Assembly: GCF_026213295.1 (NCBI RefSeq) | Contig: NC_079413.1 | Coordinates: 17,122,026-17,186,025, forward strand | DNA: 64,000 bases | Direction: 5' to 3' | Source: Gadus chalcogrammus | Lineage: Eukaryota > Chordata > Actinopteri > Gadiformes > Gadidae | In this document: positions 12,019-23,040 of the stretch, piece after piece | Numbering within the stretch: position 1 is the first letter of the stretch | Layout of the letters: every line of letters starts with the position of its first letter | Program-made: the position numbers and the translations under genes | The notes under the pieces: generated by a model | Seen by the model: the letters and a program-made list of their open reading frames with translations, nothing else | Databases searched by the model: none | What the model was told of the DNA's origin: nothing

Positions 12019-12101
12019 TGTCAGAAGTGGGATTCGAACCCACGCCTCCAGAGGAGACTACGACCTGAACGCAGCGCCTTAGACCGCTCTGCCATCCTGA
12101 C
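12019..12101 (-). tRNA. tRNA-Leu-CAG: tRNA-Leu(CAG), copy 14
   Basis: Full length, with a G-U pair in the anticodon stem and one D-stem change (GCC to GCA) that still fits a permissive A box. Confidence 0.8.
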
Positions 12102-12441
12102 CTTTTTCATCTGTCCCTTCGAATCAATCAACACAAAACGCCATCATGGTTACTGCTCTTGTATGTTCAAATGTCCGTAAAACAAGGACCGATAATAAAC
12201 CCCAGCTACCATGCGCTGTAACGTTACCATAGTTACATGGGTTACACCACTTACATAAACTAATGCACCGACATGGACGTGCAAACACACAAATTGAGAC
12301 AGAAAGACAGCCCTCTCATTTCCCCTTTCTACTACCCCAACGTAGCCAGCCAGTCACTTTGAGTTTAAATATCCTTACCTTTTCCAAATGTTCTCCATAT
12401 TAAAAAGTTTGAACAGATAATCACAATCAACAAGATCAAAA

Positions 12442-12524
12442 TGTCAGAAGTGGGATTCGAACCAACGCCTCCAGGGGAGACTGCGACCTGAACACAGCGC
12501 CTTCGACCGCTCGGCCATCCTGAC
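12442..12524 (-). pseudogene. tRNA-Leu(CAG)-like, copy 15
   Basis: Block duplicate of copy 11 with the same T-stem and D-loop changes; TTTT follows directly at 12441-12438. Confidence 0.75.
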
Positions 12525-12864
12525 GTAATTCAACATTACCCTTCGAATCAATAAACACAACACACCATCATGGTTACTGCTCTCGTATGATCAAATGTCC
12601 ATACAACATGGACCGATAATAAACCCCAGCTACCATGCGCTGTAACGTTACCATAGTTACATGGGTTACACTACTTACATAAACTAATGCACACGCACAA
12701 CAATTGTGACAGAATGACACGCAGACACCCATCTCATTAACCATTTCCACTACCCAACATTAGCCAGCGAGTCACTTTGAGTTTAAAACTCCTTTCCTTT
12801 TCCAAATTTTCTCCATATTACTAAATTTGAACAGATAATCACAAACAACGAGATCCATATGTCT

Positions 12865-12947
12865 TGTCAGAAGTGGGATTCGGACACACGCCTCCAGAGG
12901 AGACTGCGACCTGAACGCAGCGCCTTAGACCGCTCGGCCATCCTGAC
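12865..12947 (-). pseudogene. tRNA-Leu(CAG)-like, copy 16
   Basis: Block duplicate of copy 12 with the same damaged B box and T stem. Confidence 0.75.
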
Positions 12948-13278
12948 GTATTGCATCACCCTCTTCGAATCAATCAACACAAATCGCCATCATGGTTACT
13001 GCTCTTGTATGTTCAAATGTCCGTAAAACAAGGACCGATAATAAACCCCAGCTACCATGCGCTGTAACCTTACCATAGTTACATGGATTACACTACTTAC
13101 ATAAACTAATGCACAGACACACAGATTGAGACAGAATGACACCCCTCTCATTACCCATTTCCTCTACCCCACCGTAGCCAGCCAGTCACTTTGAGTTTCA
13201 ATCTCCTTACCTTTTCCAAATGTTCTCCATTTTACAAAGTTTGAACAGATAATCACAATAAACGAGATCCAAATGTAA

Positions 13279-13361
13279 TGTCAGAAGTGGGATTCGAACC
13301 CACGCCTCCAGAGGAGACTGCGACCTGAACGCAGCGCCTTAGACCGCTCGGCCATCCTGAC
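13279..13361 (-). tRNA. tRNA-Leu-CAG: tRNA-Leu(CAG), copy 17, consensus body
   Basis: Exact consensus and block duplicate of copy 13, differing from it only at position 48. No TTTT directly downstream. Confidence 0.93.
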
Positions 13362-13695
13362 CTTTTACATCAGACCCTTCGAATCAATCAACACAAAACG
13401 CCATCATGGTTACTGCTCTTGTATGTTCAAATGTCCGTAAAACAAGGACCGATAATAAACCGCAGCTACCATGCGCTGTAACGTTACCATAGTTACATGG
13501 ATTACACTACTTACATAAACTAATGCACCGACACGGACGTGCAAACACACAGATTGAGACAGAAAGACAGCCCTCTCATTTCCCCTTTCTACTACCCCAA
13601 AGTAGCCAGCCAGTCACTTTGAGTTTAAATATCCTTACCTTTTCCAAATGTTCTCCATTTTACAAAGTTTGAACAGATAATCACAATCAACGAGA

Positions 13696-13759
13696 ACCCA
13701 CGCCTCCAGAGGAGACTGCGACCTGAACGCAGCGCCTTAGACCGCTCGGCCATCCTGAC
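13696..13759 (-). pseudogene. tRNA-Leu(CAG) B-box deletion copy (copy 18)
   Basis: Carries the recurrent 30-bp deletion that removes the 3' acceptor strand and B box. Confidence 0.9.
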
Positions 13760-14098
13760 GTATTTCATCAGATCCTTCGAATCAATCAACACAAAACGCC
13801 ATCATGGTTACTGCTCTTGTATGTTCAAATGTCCGTAAAACAAGGACCGATAATAAACCCCAGCTACCATGCGCTGTAACGTTACCATAGTTACATGGGT
13901 TACACTACTTACATAAACTAATGCACACGCACAACAATTGAGACAGAATGACACGCAGACACCCATCTCATTAACCATTTCCACTACCCAACATTAGCCA
14001 GCGAGTCACTTTGAGTTTAAAACTCCTTACCTTTTCCAAAATTTCTCCATATTACTAAGTTTGAACAGATAATCACAATCAACAAGATCAAAATGTAG

Positions 14099-14181
14099 TG
14101 TCAGAAGTGGGATTCGAACCCACGCCTCCAGGGGAGACTGCGACCTGAACGCAGCGCCTTAGACCGCTCGGCCATCCTGAC
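14099..14181 (-). tRNA. tRNA-Leu-CAG: tRNA-Leu(CAG), copy 19, strong functional candidate
   Basis: All stems intact; the variable arm has CTCCCCTGGAG, as I recall for mammalian tRNA-Leu-CAG. The A box (plus strand CCGCTCGGCCA, 14164-14174) and B box (GGATTCGAACC, 14110-14120) are perfect. TTTT follows on the transcribed strand at 14093-14090. With 7426-7508 it is the most likely active gene of the array. Confidence 0.95.
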
Positions 14182-14515
14182 GTATTTCATCACATCCTTC
14201 GAATCAATCAACACAAAACGCCATCATGGTTACTGCTCTTGTATGTTCAAATGTCCGTAAAACAAGGACCGATAATAAACCCCAGCTACCATGCGCTGTA
14301 ACGTTACCATAGTTACATGGGTTACACTACTTACATAAACTAATGCACCGACATGGACGTGCAAACACACAAATTGAGACAGAAAGACAGCCCTCTCATT
14401 TCCCCTTTCTACTACCCCAACGTAGCCAGCCAGTCACTTTGAGTTTAAATATCCTTACCTTTTCCAAATGTTCTCCATATTACAAAGTTTGAACAGATAA
14501 TCACAATCAACGAGA

Positions 14516-14579
14516 ACCCACGCCTCCAGAGGAGACTGCGACCTGAACGCAGCGCCTTAGACCGCTCGGCCATCCTGAC
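14516..14579 (-). pseudogene. tRNA-Leu(CAG) B-box deletion copy (copy 20)
   Basis: Same 30-bp deletion as the other five copies of this class. Confidence 0.9.
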
Positions 14580-14910
14580 GTATTGCATCAGACTCTTCGA
14601 ATCAATGAACACAAAACGCCATCATGGTTAATGCTCTTGTATGTTCAAATGTCCGTAAAACAAGGACCGATAATAAACCCCAGCTACCATGCGCTGTAAC
14701 CTTACCATAGTTACATGGATTACACTACTTACATAAACTAATGCACAGACACACAGATTGAGACAGAATGACACCCCTCTCATTACCCATTTCCTCTACC
14801 CCACCGTAGCCAGCCAGTCACTTTGAGTTTCAATCTCCTTACCTTTTCCAAATGTTCTCCATTTTACAAAGTTTGAACAGATAATCACAATAAACGAGAT
14901 CCAAATGTAA

Positions 14911-14993
14911 TGTCAGAAGTGGGATTCTAACCCACGCCTCCAGAGGAGACTGCGACCTGAACGCAGCGCCTTAGACCGCTCGGCCATCCTGAC
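14911..14993 (-). pseudogene. tRNA-Leu(CAG) with mutated B box (copy 21)
   Basis: Full length, but the B box reads GGTTAGAATCC, changing C56, a near-invariant base for TFIIIC binding and for the D-loop/T-loop contact. Confidence 0.8.
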
Positions 14994-15330
14994 CTTTTTC
15001 ATCAGTCCCTTCGAATCAATCAACACAAAACGCCATCATGGTTACTGCTCTTGTATGTTCAAATGTCCGTAAAACAAGGACCGATAATAAACCCCAGCTA
15101 CCATGCGCTGTAACGTTACCATAGTTACATGGATTACACTACTTACATAAACTAATGCACAGACACACACACACAGATTGAGACAGAATGACACCCCTCT
15201 CATTACCCATTTCCACTACCCAACTGTAGCCAGCCAGTCACTTTGAGTTTAAATCTCCTTACCTTTTCCAAATTATCTCCATATTACAAAGTTTGAACAG
15301 ATAATCACAATCAACGAGATCCAAATGTCT

Positions 15331-15413
15331 TCTCCGATGTGGGAATCGAACCCACGCCTCCAGAGGAGACTACGACCTGGACGCAGCTCCTTAGACCGCT
15401 CGGCCATCCTGAC
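15331..15413 (-). pseudogene. tRNA-Leu(CAG)-like with foreign 3' end (copy 22)
   Basis: The 3' acceptor strand is replaced: the plus strand reads TTCTCCGATGTGGGAATCG instead of GTCAGAAGTGGGATTCG. The acceptor stem GTCAGGA can no longer pair. U33 of the anticodon loop is also changed to C. Confidence 0.85.
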
Positions 15414-15761
15414 ATATTTCAACATTACCCTTCGAATCAATAAACACGACACACCATCATGGTTACTGCTCTCGTATGTTCAAATGTCCGTACAACAAGG
15501 ACCGATAATAAACCCCAGCTACCATGCTCTGTAACGTTACCATAGTTACATGGATTACACTACTTACTATTAAACTAATGCACCGACACAGACGTGCAAA
15601 CACACAGATTGAGACAGAAAGACACCCCTCTCATTTCCCCTTTCTACTACCCCAAAGTAGCCAGCCAGTCACTTTGAGTTTAAACCTCCTTACCTTTTCC
15701 AAATGTTCTCCATATAAAAAAGTTTGAACAGATAATCACAATCAACGAGATCCAAATGTAA

Positions 15762-15844
15762 TGTAAGAAGTGGGATTCGAACCCACGGCTCCAGAGGAGA
15801 CTGCGACCTGAACGCAGCGCCTTAGACATCTCGGCCATCCTGAC
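15762..15844 (-). pseudogene. tRNA-Leu(CAG)-like, copy 23
   Basis: Full length, with an acceptor mismatch (GTAAG on the plus strand) and a D loop changed from GCGGTC to GATGTC, losing a conserved G. Confidence 0.75.
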
Positions 15845-16175
15845 GTATATCATCAGACCCTTCGAATCATTCCACACAAAACGCCATCATGGTTACTGCT
15901 CTTGTATGTTCAAATGTCCGTAAAACAAGGACCGATAATAACCGCCAGCTACCATGCGCTGTAACCTTACCATAGTTACATGGATTACACTACTTACATG
16001 AACTAATGCACAGACACACAGATTGTGACAGAATGACACCCCTCTCATTGCCCATTTCCTCTACCCCACCGGAGCCAGCCAGTCACTTTGAGTTTAAATC
16101 TCCTTACCTTTACCAAATGTTCACCATTTTACACAGTTTGGAGAAATAACCACAATCAACGAGATCTAGATGTAG

Positions 16176-16258
16176 TGTCAGAAGTGGGATTCGAACACGC
16201 GCCTCCAGAGGAGACTACGACCTTAACGCAGCCCCTTAGACCGCGCGGCCATCCTGAC
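16176..16258 (-). pseudogene. tRNA-Leu-like with AAG anticodon (copy 24)
   Basis: The anticodon loop reads TTAAGGT, so CAG has become AAG, still a leucine anticodon. A14 in the D loop is C and the T stem has two mismatches, so folding is doubtful. Confidence 0.75.
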
Positions 16259-16604
16259 GTATGTCAACCTACCCTTCGAATCAATAAAAACAACACACCA
16301 TCATGGTTACTGCTCTCGTATGTTTAAATGTCCGTAAAACAAGGACCGATGATAAACCCCAGCTACCATGCGCTGTAACGTTACCATAGTTACATTGGTT
16401 ACACTACTTACATAAACTAATGCACACGCACGCACACAGATTGAGACGCAGACACTAGGGATGCAAATTATCGAGTAATTCATTAATCGATAGTTGTTTC
16501 ATCTTATCGATCGATGATCGATTAATTGATAAGCGGCAATTCTTCTGAGAAGCTGAATTTCCTTCTGAATGTGACACATTTAGGTGGTAATTCAACGAAG
16601 TCGT

Positions 16605-16811
16605 TTAGTTGTTGTACTTTAAAATACTTCCACATATTGTGCATTTGCCGTCTTTGTCGTCATTAACCAACTTAAAGTGGCTCCATACTGCACTCCGTTT
16701 TGCCCTCTTCATCGTGTCAGTGTCCCGCTTTTCGTTTGTCTTGTCCTGCCGTGTTCCAATACCCGTACTGTCCGTACTTACTAGCCAAAATTTGAGTACG
16801 CAGTACTCCAA
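16605..16811 (-). pseudogene. BED zinc-finger exon remnant inside the hAT MITE
   Basis: The 68-residue frame ends with VWSHFKLVNDDKDGKCTICG, matching the start of a BED zinc finger (aromatic pair, then Cys-x2-Cys). A stop follows before the His pair, so the finger is incomplete. It is probably a relic of the autonomous ZBED-type hAT parent. Confidence 0.65.
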
Positions 16812-17262
16812 TTCAGATCCGGCGAAAAGAAGTATACTTCAAGGACCCGTCACCCGGATGCCGTACTCAAAACGGGCTAATCGTGAAGTGTGGATCGAAG
16901 GACACTCCCCGTACTGAACTGAACGGCAGCCTTCTTAGCTACGTAGCAGAAGAGGCGGAGCCAGGCAAAGCCAAAGTCGGCGCATTTTCCACATAGCCTG
17001 CATTAATAGAGTCATTTTGTAGTTTTTATAGTTTTTATAGCTTTTTATAGCTGCTAGGCGTAAATAGTTCACCGTTCAAAGCGGGATGTTTATTGCGGGG
17101 GAGGAGCCACGGCGGCAGTCGTGATCGTAATTTCCGGTTAGTGCACCACGGAGTACTCGATTTGGAACAGCACTCACATTTGAAAAATTAACGTAGTAGC
17201 CAGTGCGGATAGTATACTTCCTTTAAGTATACTCATGGAAGTACGGGTATTGGAACACGGCA
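16747..17262. repeat. Nested 23-bp inverted repeat in the hAT MITE
   Basis: The left arm TGCCGTGTTCCAATACCC... is mirrored at the right (17240-17262), with complementarity of about 23 bp. It could be a second MITE nested in the first or subterminal structure. No target duplication was found, so the boundary is tentative. Confidence 0.6.
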
Positions 17263-17592
17263 CTGCTTTGCTTGTGTTCCCGCTTGTGTTCCCGCGTGTG
17301 CGTCAAGTACGTCTGGCGTCAAGTGCGCCCTCACGTGGACGGTTGGGGAATTACGGGTTAAAATGCGATTGATTGCAAGTAATTTATTTTAATCGAGTAA
17401 TCTCTTATCGACAATTAATCGATAATCGATTAATTGTTTGCATCCCTAGCAGACACCCATCTCATTAACCATTTCCACTACCCAACATTAGCCAGCGAGT
17501 CACTTTGAGTGTAAATGTCCTCACCATTTACAAATTTTCTCCATATTACAAGGTTTGAACAGATAAACACAATCAACGAGAACTAGATGTAG

Positions 17593-17675
17593 TGTCGGAA
17601 CTGGGATTCGAACCCGCGTCTCCAGAGGATACTGCGACCTGAACGCAGCACCTTAGACCGCGCGGCCATCCTCAC
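17593..17675 (-). pseudogene. tRNA-Leu(CAG)-like, copy 25
   Basis: Full length but degenerate: acceptor stem with two mismatches, A14 replaced, and variable-arm changes. Confidence 0.75.
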
Positions 17676-18020
17676 GTATGTCATCATACCCATCGAATCA
17701 ATAAAAACAACACACCATCATGGTTACTGCTCTCGTATGTTTAAATGTCCGTAAAATAAGGACCGATAATAAACCCCAGCTACCATGCGCTGTAACGTTA
17801 CCATAGTTACATGGATTACACTACTTACATAAACTAATGCACCGACACAGACGTGCAAACACACAGATTGAGACAGAAAGACACCCCTCTCATTTCCCCT
17901 TTCTACTACCCCAAAGTAGCCAGCCAGTCACTTTGAGTTTAAACCTCCTTACCTTTTCCAAATGTTCTCCATATTAAAAAGTTTGAACAGATAATCACAA
18001 TCAACGAGATCCAAATGTCT

Positions 18021-18103
18021 TCTCCGATGTGGGAATCGAACCCACGCCTCCAGAGGAGACTGCGACCTGAACGCAGCGCCTTAGACCGCTCGGCCATCCT
18101 GAC
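18021..18103 (-). pseudogene. tRNA-Leu(CAG)-like with foreign 3' end (copy 26)
   Basis: The body is consensus from anticodon arm to 5' end. The 3' acceptor strand has the same replacement as 15331-15413, so the acceptor cannot close. Confidence 0.85.
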
Positions 18104-18449
18104 AAATTTCAACACAACATTCGAATCAATAAACACAACACACCATCATGGTTACTGCTCTCGTATGTTCAAATGTCCTCAAAACAAGGACCGATAATAA
18201 ACCCCCTGCTACCATGCGCTGTAACGTTACCATAGTTACATGGATTACACTACTTACATAAACTAATGCACCGACACGGACGTGCAAACACACAGATTGA
18301 GACAGAAAGACACCGCTCTCATTTCCCATTTCTACTACCCCAAAGTAGCCAGCCAGTCACTTTGAGTTTAAACCTCCTTTCCTTTTCCAAATGTTCTCCA
18401 TATTACAAAATTTGAACAGATAATCACAATCAACAAGATCAAAATGTAG

Positions 18450-18532
18450 TGTCAGCAGTGGGATTCGAACCCATGCCTCCAGAGGAGACTGCGACCTGAA
18501 CGCAGCGCCTTAGACCGCTCGGCCATCCAGAC
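18450..18532 (-). pseudogene. tRNA-Leu(CAG)-like, copy 27
   Basis: Full length with TTTT downstream (18444-18441) and intact A and B boxes. Both acceptor strands carry changes producing two mismatches. Confidence 0.65.
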
Positions 18533-18878
18533 GAATTTCAACATTACCCTTCGAATCAATAAACACAACACACCATCATGGTTACGGTTCTCGTATGTGC
18601 AAATGTCCGTACAACAAGGACCGATAATAAACCCCAGCTACCATGCGCTGTAACGTTACCATAGTTACATGGATTACACTACTTACATAAACTAATGCAC
18701 CGACACAGACGTGCAAACACACAGATTGAGACAGAAAGACACCCCTCTCATTTCCCCTTTCTACTACCCCAAAGTAGCCAGCCAGTCACTTTGAGTTTAA
18801 ACCTCCTTACCTTTTCCAAATGTTCTCCATATTAAAAAGTTTGAACAGATTATCACAATCAACGAGATCCAAATGTCT

Positions 18879-18961
18879 TCTCCGATGTGGGAATCGAACC
18901 CACGCCTCCAGAGGAGACTGCGACCTGAACGCAGCGCCTTAGACCGCTCGGCCATCCTGAC
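18879..18961 (-). pseudogene. tRNA-Leu(CAG)-like with foreign 3' end (copy 28)
   Basis: Same 3' replacement class as 15331-15413. Confidence 0.85.
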
Positions 18962-19307
18962 ATAATTCAACATTACCCTTCGAATCAATAAACACAACAC
19001 ACCATCATGGTTACTGCTCTCGTATGTTCAAATGTCCGTACAACAAGGACCGATAATAAACCCCAGCTACCATGCGCTGTAACGTTACCATAGTTACATG
19101 GATTACACTACTTACATAAACTAATGCACCGACACAGACGTGCAAACACACAGATTGAGACAGAAAGACACCCCTCTCATTTCCCCTTTCTACTACCCCA
19201 AAGTAGCCAGCCAGTCACTTTGAGTTTAAACCTCCTTACCTTTTCCAAATGTTCTCCATATTAAAAAGTTTGAACAGATAATCACAATCAACGAGATCCA
19301 AATGTCT

Positions 19308-19390
19308 TCTCCGATGTGGGAATCGAACCCACGGCTCCAGAGGAGACTGCGACCTGAACGCAGCGCCTTAGACCGCTCGGCCATCTTGAC
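19308..19390 (-). pseudogene. tRNA-Leu(CAG)-like with foreign 3' end (copy 29)
   Basis: Foreign 3' class with a 5' acceptor change (CATCTTGAC on the plus strand). Its 5' 25 nt (19366-19390) reappear as fragments at 21191 and 23016, marking it as the breakpoint copy of the 1825-bp block duplication. Confidence 0.85.
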
Positions 19391-19722
19391 GTATTTCAAC
19401 ATTACCCTTCGAATCAATAAACACAAAACGCCATCATGGTTACTGCTCTTGTATGTTCAAATGTCCGTAAAACAAGGACCGATAATAACCGCCAGCTACC
19501 ATGCGCTGTAACCTTACCATAGTTACATGGATTACACTACTTACATAAACTAATGCACAGACACACAGATTGTTACAGAATGACACCCCTCTCATTACCC
19601 ATTTCCTCTACCCCACCGTAGCCAGCCAGTCACATTGAGTTTAAATCTCCTTACCTTTTCCAAATGTTCACCATTTTGCAAAGTTTGGAAAAATAACCAC
19701 AATCAACGAGATCTAGATGTAG

Positions 19723-19805
19723 TGTCAGAAGTGGGATTCGAACACTCTCCTCCAGAGGAGACTACGACCTTAACGCAGCTCCTTAGACCGCGCGGCCATC
19801 CTGAC
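19723..19805 (-). pseudogene. tRNA-Leu-like with AAG anticodon (copy 30)
   Basis: Anticodon AAG, A14 changed to C, two T-stem mismatches (GAGTG against CCCAC). Confidence 0.75.
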
Positions 19806-20148
19806 GTATGTCAACATACCCTTCGAATCAATAAAAACAACACACCATCATGGTTACTGCTCTCGTATGTTTAAATGTCCGTAAAACATGGACCGATAAT
19901 AAATCCCAGCTACCATGCGCTGTAACTTTACCATAGTTACATGGGTTACACTACTTAAATAAACTAATGCACACACACGCACACAGATTGAGACAGAATG
20001 ACACGCAGACACCCATCTCATTAACCACTTCCACTACCCAACATTAGCCAGCAAGTCACTTTGAGTTTAAATCTCCTTACCTTTTCCAAATTTTCTCCAT
20101 ATTACTAAGTTTGAACAGATAATCACAATCAAGAAGATCCATATAACT

Positions 20149-20231
20149 TGTCAGAAGTGGGATTCGAAACCACACCCCCATAGGACAATGCGACCTGAAC
20201 GCAGCGCCTTAGACCGCTCGGCCATCCTGAC
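20149..20231 (-). pseudogene. tRNA-Leu(CAG)-like, altered variable and T arms (copy 31)
   Basis: The 5' half is consensus with CAG. The variable arm reads differently (CCCCCATAGGACAATG on the plus strand) and the B box is shifted to GTTTCGAATCC. Confidence 0.75.
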
Positions 20232-20516
20232 GTATTTCATCAAACCCTTCGAATCAATAAACACAAAACGCCATCATGGTTACTGCTCTCGTATGTTCAA
20301 ATGTCCGTAAAACATGGACCGATAATAAACCCCAGCTACCATGCGCTGTAACCTTACCATAGTTACATGGATTACACTACTTACATAAACTAATGCACAG
20401 ACACGGACGTGCACACAAAGATTGAGACAGAAAGACACCCCTCTCATTACCCATTTCCACTACCCCACCGTAGCCAGCCAGTCACTTTGAGTTTAAATCT
20501 CCTTACCTTTTCCAAA

Positions 20517-20559
20517 TGCGACCTGAACGCAGCACCTTAGACCGCGCGGCCATCCTGAC
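20517..20559 (-). pseudogene. 5' half of tRNA-Leu(CAG) (copy 32)
   Basis: A deletion joins spacer CCTTTTCCAAATG to CGACCTGAACGCAG, so only D arm and anticodon arm remain. Confidence 0.9.
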
Positions 20560-20760
20560 GTATGTCATCATACCCTTCGAATCAATAAAAACAACACACC
20601 ATCATGGTTACTGCTCTCGTATATTCAAATGTCCGTACAACAAGGACCGATAATAAACCCCAGCTACCATGCGCTGTAACGTTACCATAGTTACATGGAT
20701 TACACTACTTACATAAACTAATGCACCGACACGGACGTGCAAACACACAGATTGAGACAG

Positions 20761-21190
20761 TGGCCCTCATTTATCAAACGAACGTAGAAATGAGCGCAAA
20801 TCTGAACGCATGATTCATCTTACGATAGGACCCACGTGAGATTTACGAAACCTTCGTATCACACCAATCCCAGCGTACGAAGGATCTTGGGGCCTCATGT
20901 ACTAAGACTTGCGTGGATTTCATACTAAAACTTGGCGTACGCCAAAACCAAGAAACTGTCTTACGCACAAATAAATTCAGATGTATCAAAGTGTGCGAAC
21001 GCATGGATCCAAGCACGTTTCTTTTGTACATCTCAATCCACGTGGAATTGAGCGCACATGCCGAGGTGCCAAACTCCTCCCTGTCCACGCCCTCATTTGA
21101 ATATGCAATTTCATTTAAATAGGCCTCTGGACCTGAGATTCACCTCGTAATCCGATCACCTGGCACCATGAACAGAGGCAAAAAACGAAA
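20761..21190. mobile_element. Truncated nested Harbinger, block copy 1
   Basis: Matches the first 430 bp of the complete nested element at 24837. It includes the outer terminus TGGCCCTCATTTATC and the inner terminus GGGGCCTCATGTACTAAG, and ends after 23 bases of the Myb reading frame. It is fused to a tRNA fragment at 21191. Confidence 0.9.
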
Positions 21191-21215
21191 CCTTAGACCG
21201 CTCGGCCATCTTGAC
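21191..21215 (-). pseudogene. 25-nt tRNA-Leu 5' fragment at block junction (copy 33)
   Basis: Acceptor 5' strand and D arm only, identical to 19366-19390. Confidence 0.85.
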
Positions 21216-21547
21216 GTATTTCAACATTACCCTTCGAATCAATAAACACAAAACGCCATCATGGTTACTGCTCTTGTATGTTCAAATGTCCGTAAAACAA
21301 GGACCGATAATAACCGCCAGCTACCATGCGCTGTAACCTTACCATAGTTACATGGATTACACTACTTACATAAACTAATGCACAGACACACAGATTGTTA
21401 CAGAATGACACCCCTCTCATTACCCATTTCCTCTACCCCACCGTAGCCAGCCAGTCACATTGAGTTTAAATCTCCTTACCTTTTCCAAATGTTCACCACT
21501 TTGCAAAGTTTGGAGAAATAACCACAATCAACGAGATCTAGATGTAG

Positions 21548-21630
21548 TGTCAGAAGTGGGATTCGAACACTCTCCTCCAGAGGAGACTACGACCTTAACG
21601 CAGCTCCTTAGACCGCGCGGCCATCCTGAC
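21548..21630 (-). pseudogene. tRNA-Leu-like with AAG anticodon (copy 34)
   Basis: Block duplicate of 19723-19805 with the same changes. Confidence 0.75.
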
Positions 21631-21973
21631 GTATGTCAACATACCCTTCGAATCAATAAAAACAACACACCATCATGGTTACTGCTCTCGTATGTTTAAA
21701 TGTCCGTAAAACATGGACCGATAATAAACCCCAGCTACCATGCGCTGTAACTTTACCATAGTTACATGGGTTACACTACTTAAATAAACTAATGCACACG
21801 CACGCACACAGATTGAGACAGAATGACACGCAGACACCCATCTCATTAACCACTTCCACTACCCAACATTAGCCAGCAAGTCACTTTGAGTTTAAATCTC
21901 CTTACCTTTTCCAAATTTTCTCCATATTACTAAGTTTGAACAGATAATCACAATCAAGAAGATCCATATAACT

Positions 21974-22056
21974 TGTCAGAAGTGGGATTCGAAAGCACAC
22001 CCCCATAGGACAATGCGACCTGAACGCAGCGCCTTAGACCGCTCGGCCATCCTGAC
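21974..22056 (-). pseudogene. tRNA-Leu(CAG)-like (copy 35)
   Basis: Block duplicate of 20149-20231 with an additional T-stem change (GAAAGCAC on the plus strand). Confidence 0.75.
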
Positions 22057-22341
22057 GTATTTCATCAAACCCTTCGAATCAATAAACACAAAACGCCATC
22101 ATGGTTACTGCTCTCGTATGTTCAAATGTCCGTAAAACATGGACCGATAATAAACCCCAGCTACCATGCGCTGTAACCTTACCATAGTTACATGGATTAC
22201 ACTACTTACATAAACTAATGCACAGACACGGACGTGCACACAAAGATTGAGACAGAAAGACACCCCTCTCATTACCCATTTCCACTACCCCACCGTAGCC
22301 AGCCAGTCACTTTGAGTTTAAATCTCCTTACCTTTTCCAAA

Positions 22342-22384
22342 TGCGACCTGAACGCAGCACCTTAGACCGCGCGGCCATCCTGAC
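22342..22384 (-). pseudogene. 5' half of tRNA-Leu(CAG) (copy 36)
   Basis: Block duplicate of 20517-20559. Confidence 0.9.
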
Positions 22385-22585
22385 GTATGTCATCATACCC
22401 TTCGAATCAATAAAAACAACACACCATCATGGTTACTGCTCTCGTATATTCAAATGTCCGTACAACAAGGACCGATAATAAACCCCAGCTACCATGCGCT
22501 GTAACGTTACCATAGTTACATGGATTACACTACTTACATAAACTAATGCACCGACACGGACGTGCAAACACACAGATTGAGACAG

Positions 22586-23015
22586 TGGCCCTCATTTATC
22601 AAACGAACGTAGAAATGAGCGCAAATCTGAACGCATGATTCATCTTACGATAGGACCCACGTGAGATTTACGAAACCTTCGTATCACACCAATCCCAGCG
22701 TACGAAGGATCTTGGGGCCTCATGTACTAAGACTTGCGTGGATTTCATACTAAAACTTGGCGTACGCCAAAACCAAGAAACTGTCTTACGCACAAATAAA
22801 TTCAGATGTATCAAAGTGTGCGAACGCATGGATCCAAGCACGTTTCTTTTGTACATCTCAATCCACGTGGAATTGAGCGCACATGCCGAGGTGCCAAACT
22901 CCTCCCTGTCCACGCCCTCATTTGAATATGCAATTTCATTTAAATAGGCCTCTGGACCTGAGATTCACCTCGTAATCCGATCACCTGGCACCATGAACAG
23001 AGGCAAAAAACGAAA
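22586..23015. mobile_element. Truncated nested Harbinger, block copy 2
   Basis: Appears identical to 20761-21190, including the junction in the Myb start, consistent with a recent tandem copy. Confidence 0.9.
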
Positions 23016-23040
23016 CCTTAGACCGCTCGGCCATCTTGAC
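23016..23040 (-). pseudogene. 25-nt tRNA-Leu 5' fragment at block junction (copy 37)
   Basis: Same fragment as 21191-21215. Confidence 0.85.

Larger units (their letters stand above)
10331..13706. repeat. Higher-order duplication: 1688-bp four-unit block, two copies
   Basis: tRNA copies at 10331, 10754, 11177 and 11591 recur at 12019, 12442, 12865 and 13279, each exactly 1688 bp further on, with the same private changes. Examples are GAACCAACG at 10754 and 12442 and TTCGGACACACG at 11177 and 12865. A block of four units was therefore duplicated as a whole, with a few later differences. Confidence 0.9.
16456..17448. mobile_element. Complete hAT MITE (993 bp) in the tRNA array
   Basis: Inverted termini TAGGGATGCAAA and TTTGCATCCCTA are flanked by a perfect 8-bp duplication GCAGACAC (16448-16455 and 17449-17456). 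The duplicated bases belong to the normal unit spacer, proving insertion into the array. It contains a remnant BED-finger exon and a nested inverted pair. The same family occurs at 1-674. Confidence 0.95.

Noticed and set aside
15325..19511. Open frames such as MSSPMWESNPRLQRRLRPE and MAERSKALRSGRSLLWRRGF
   Set aside because: They are translations of tRNA-Leu genes and their spacer on either strand; such frames are frequent false proteins in databases.
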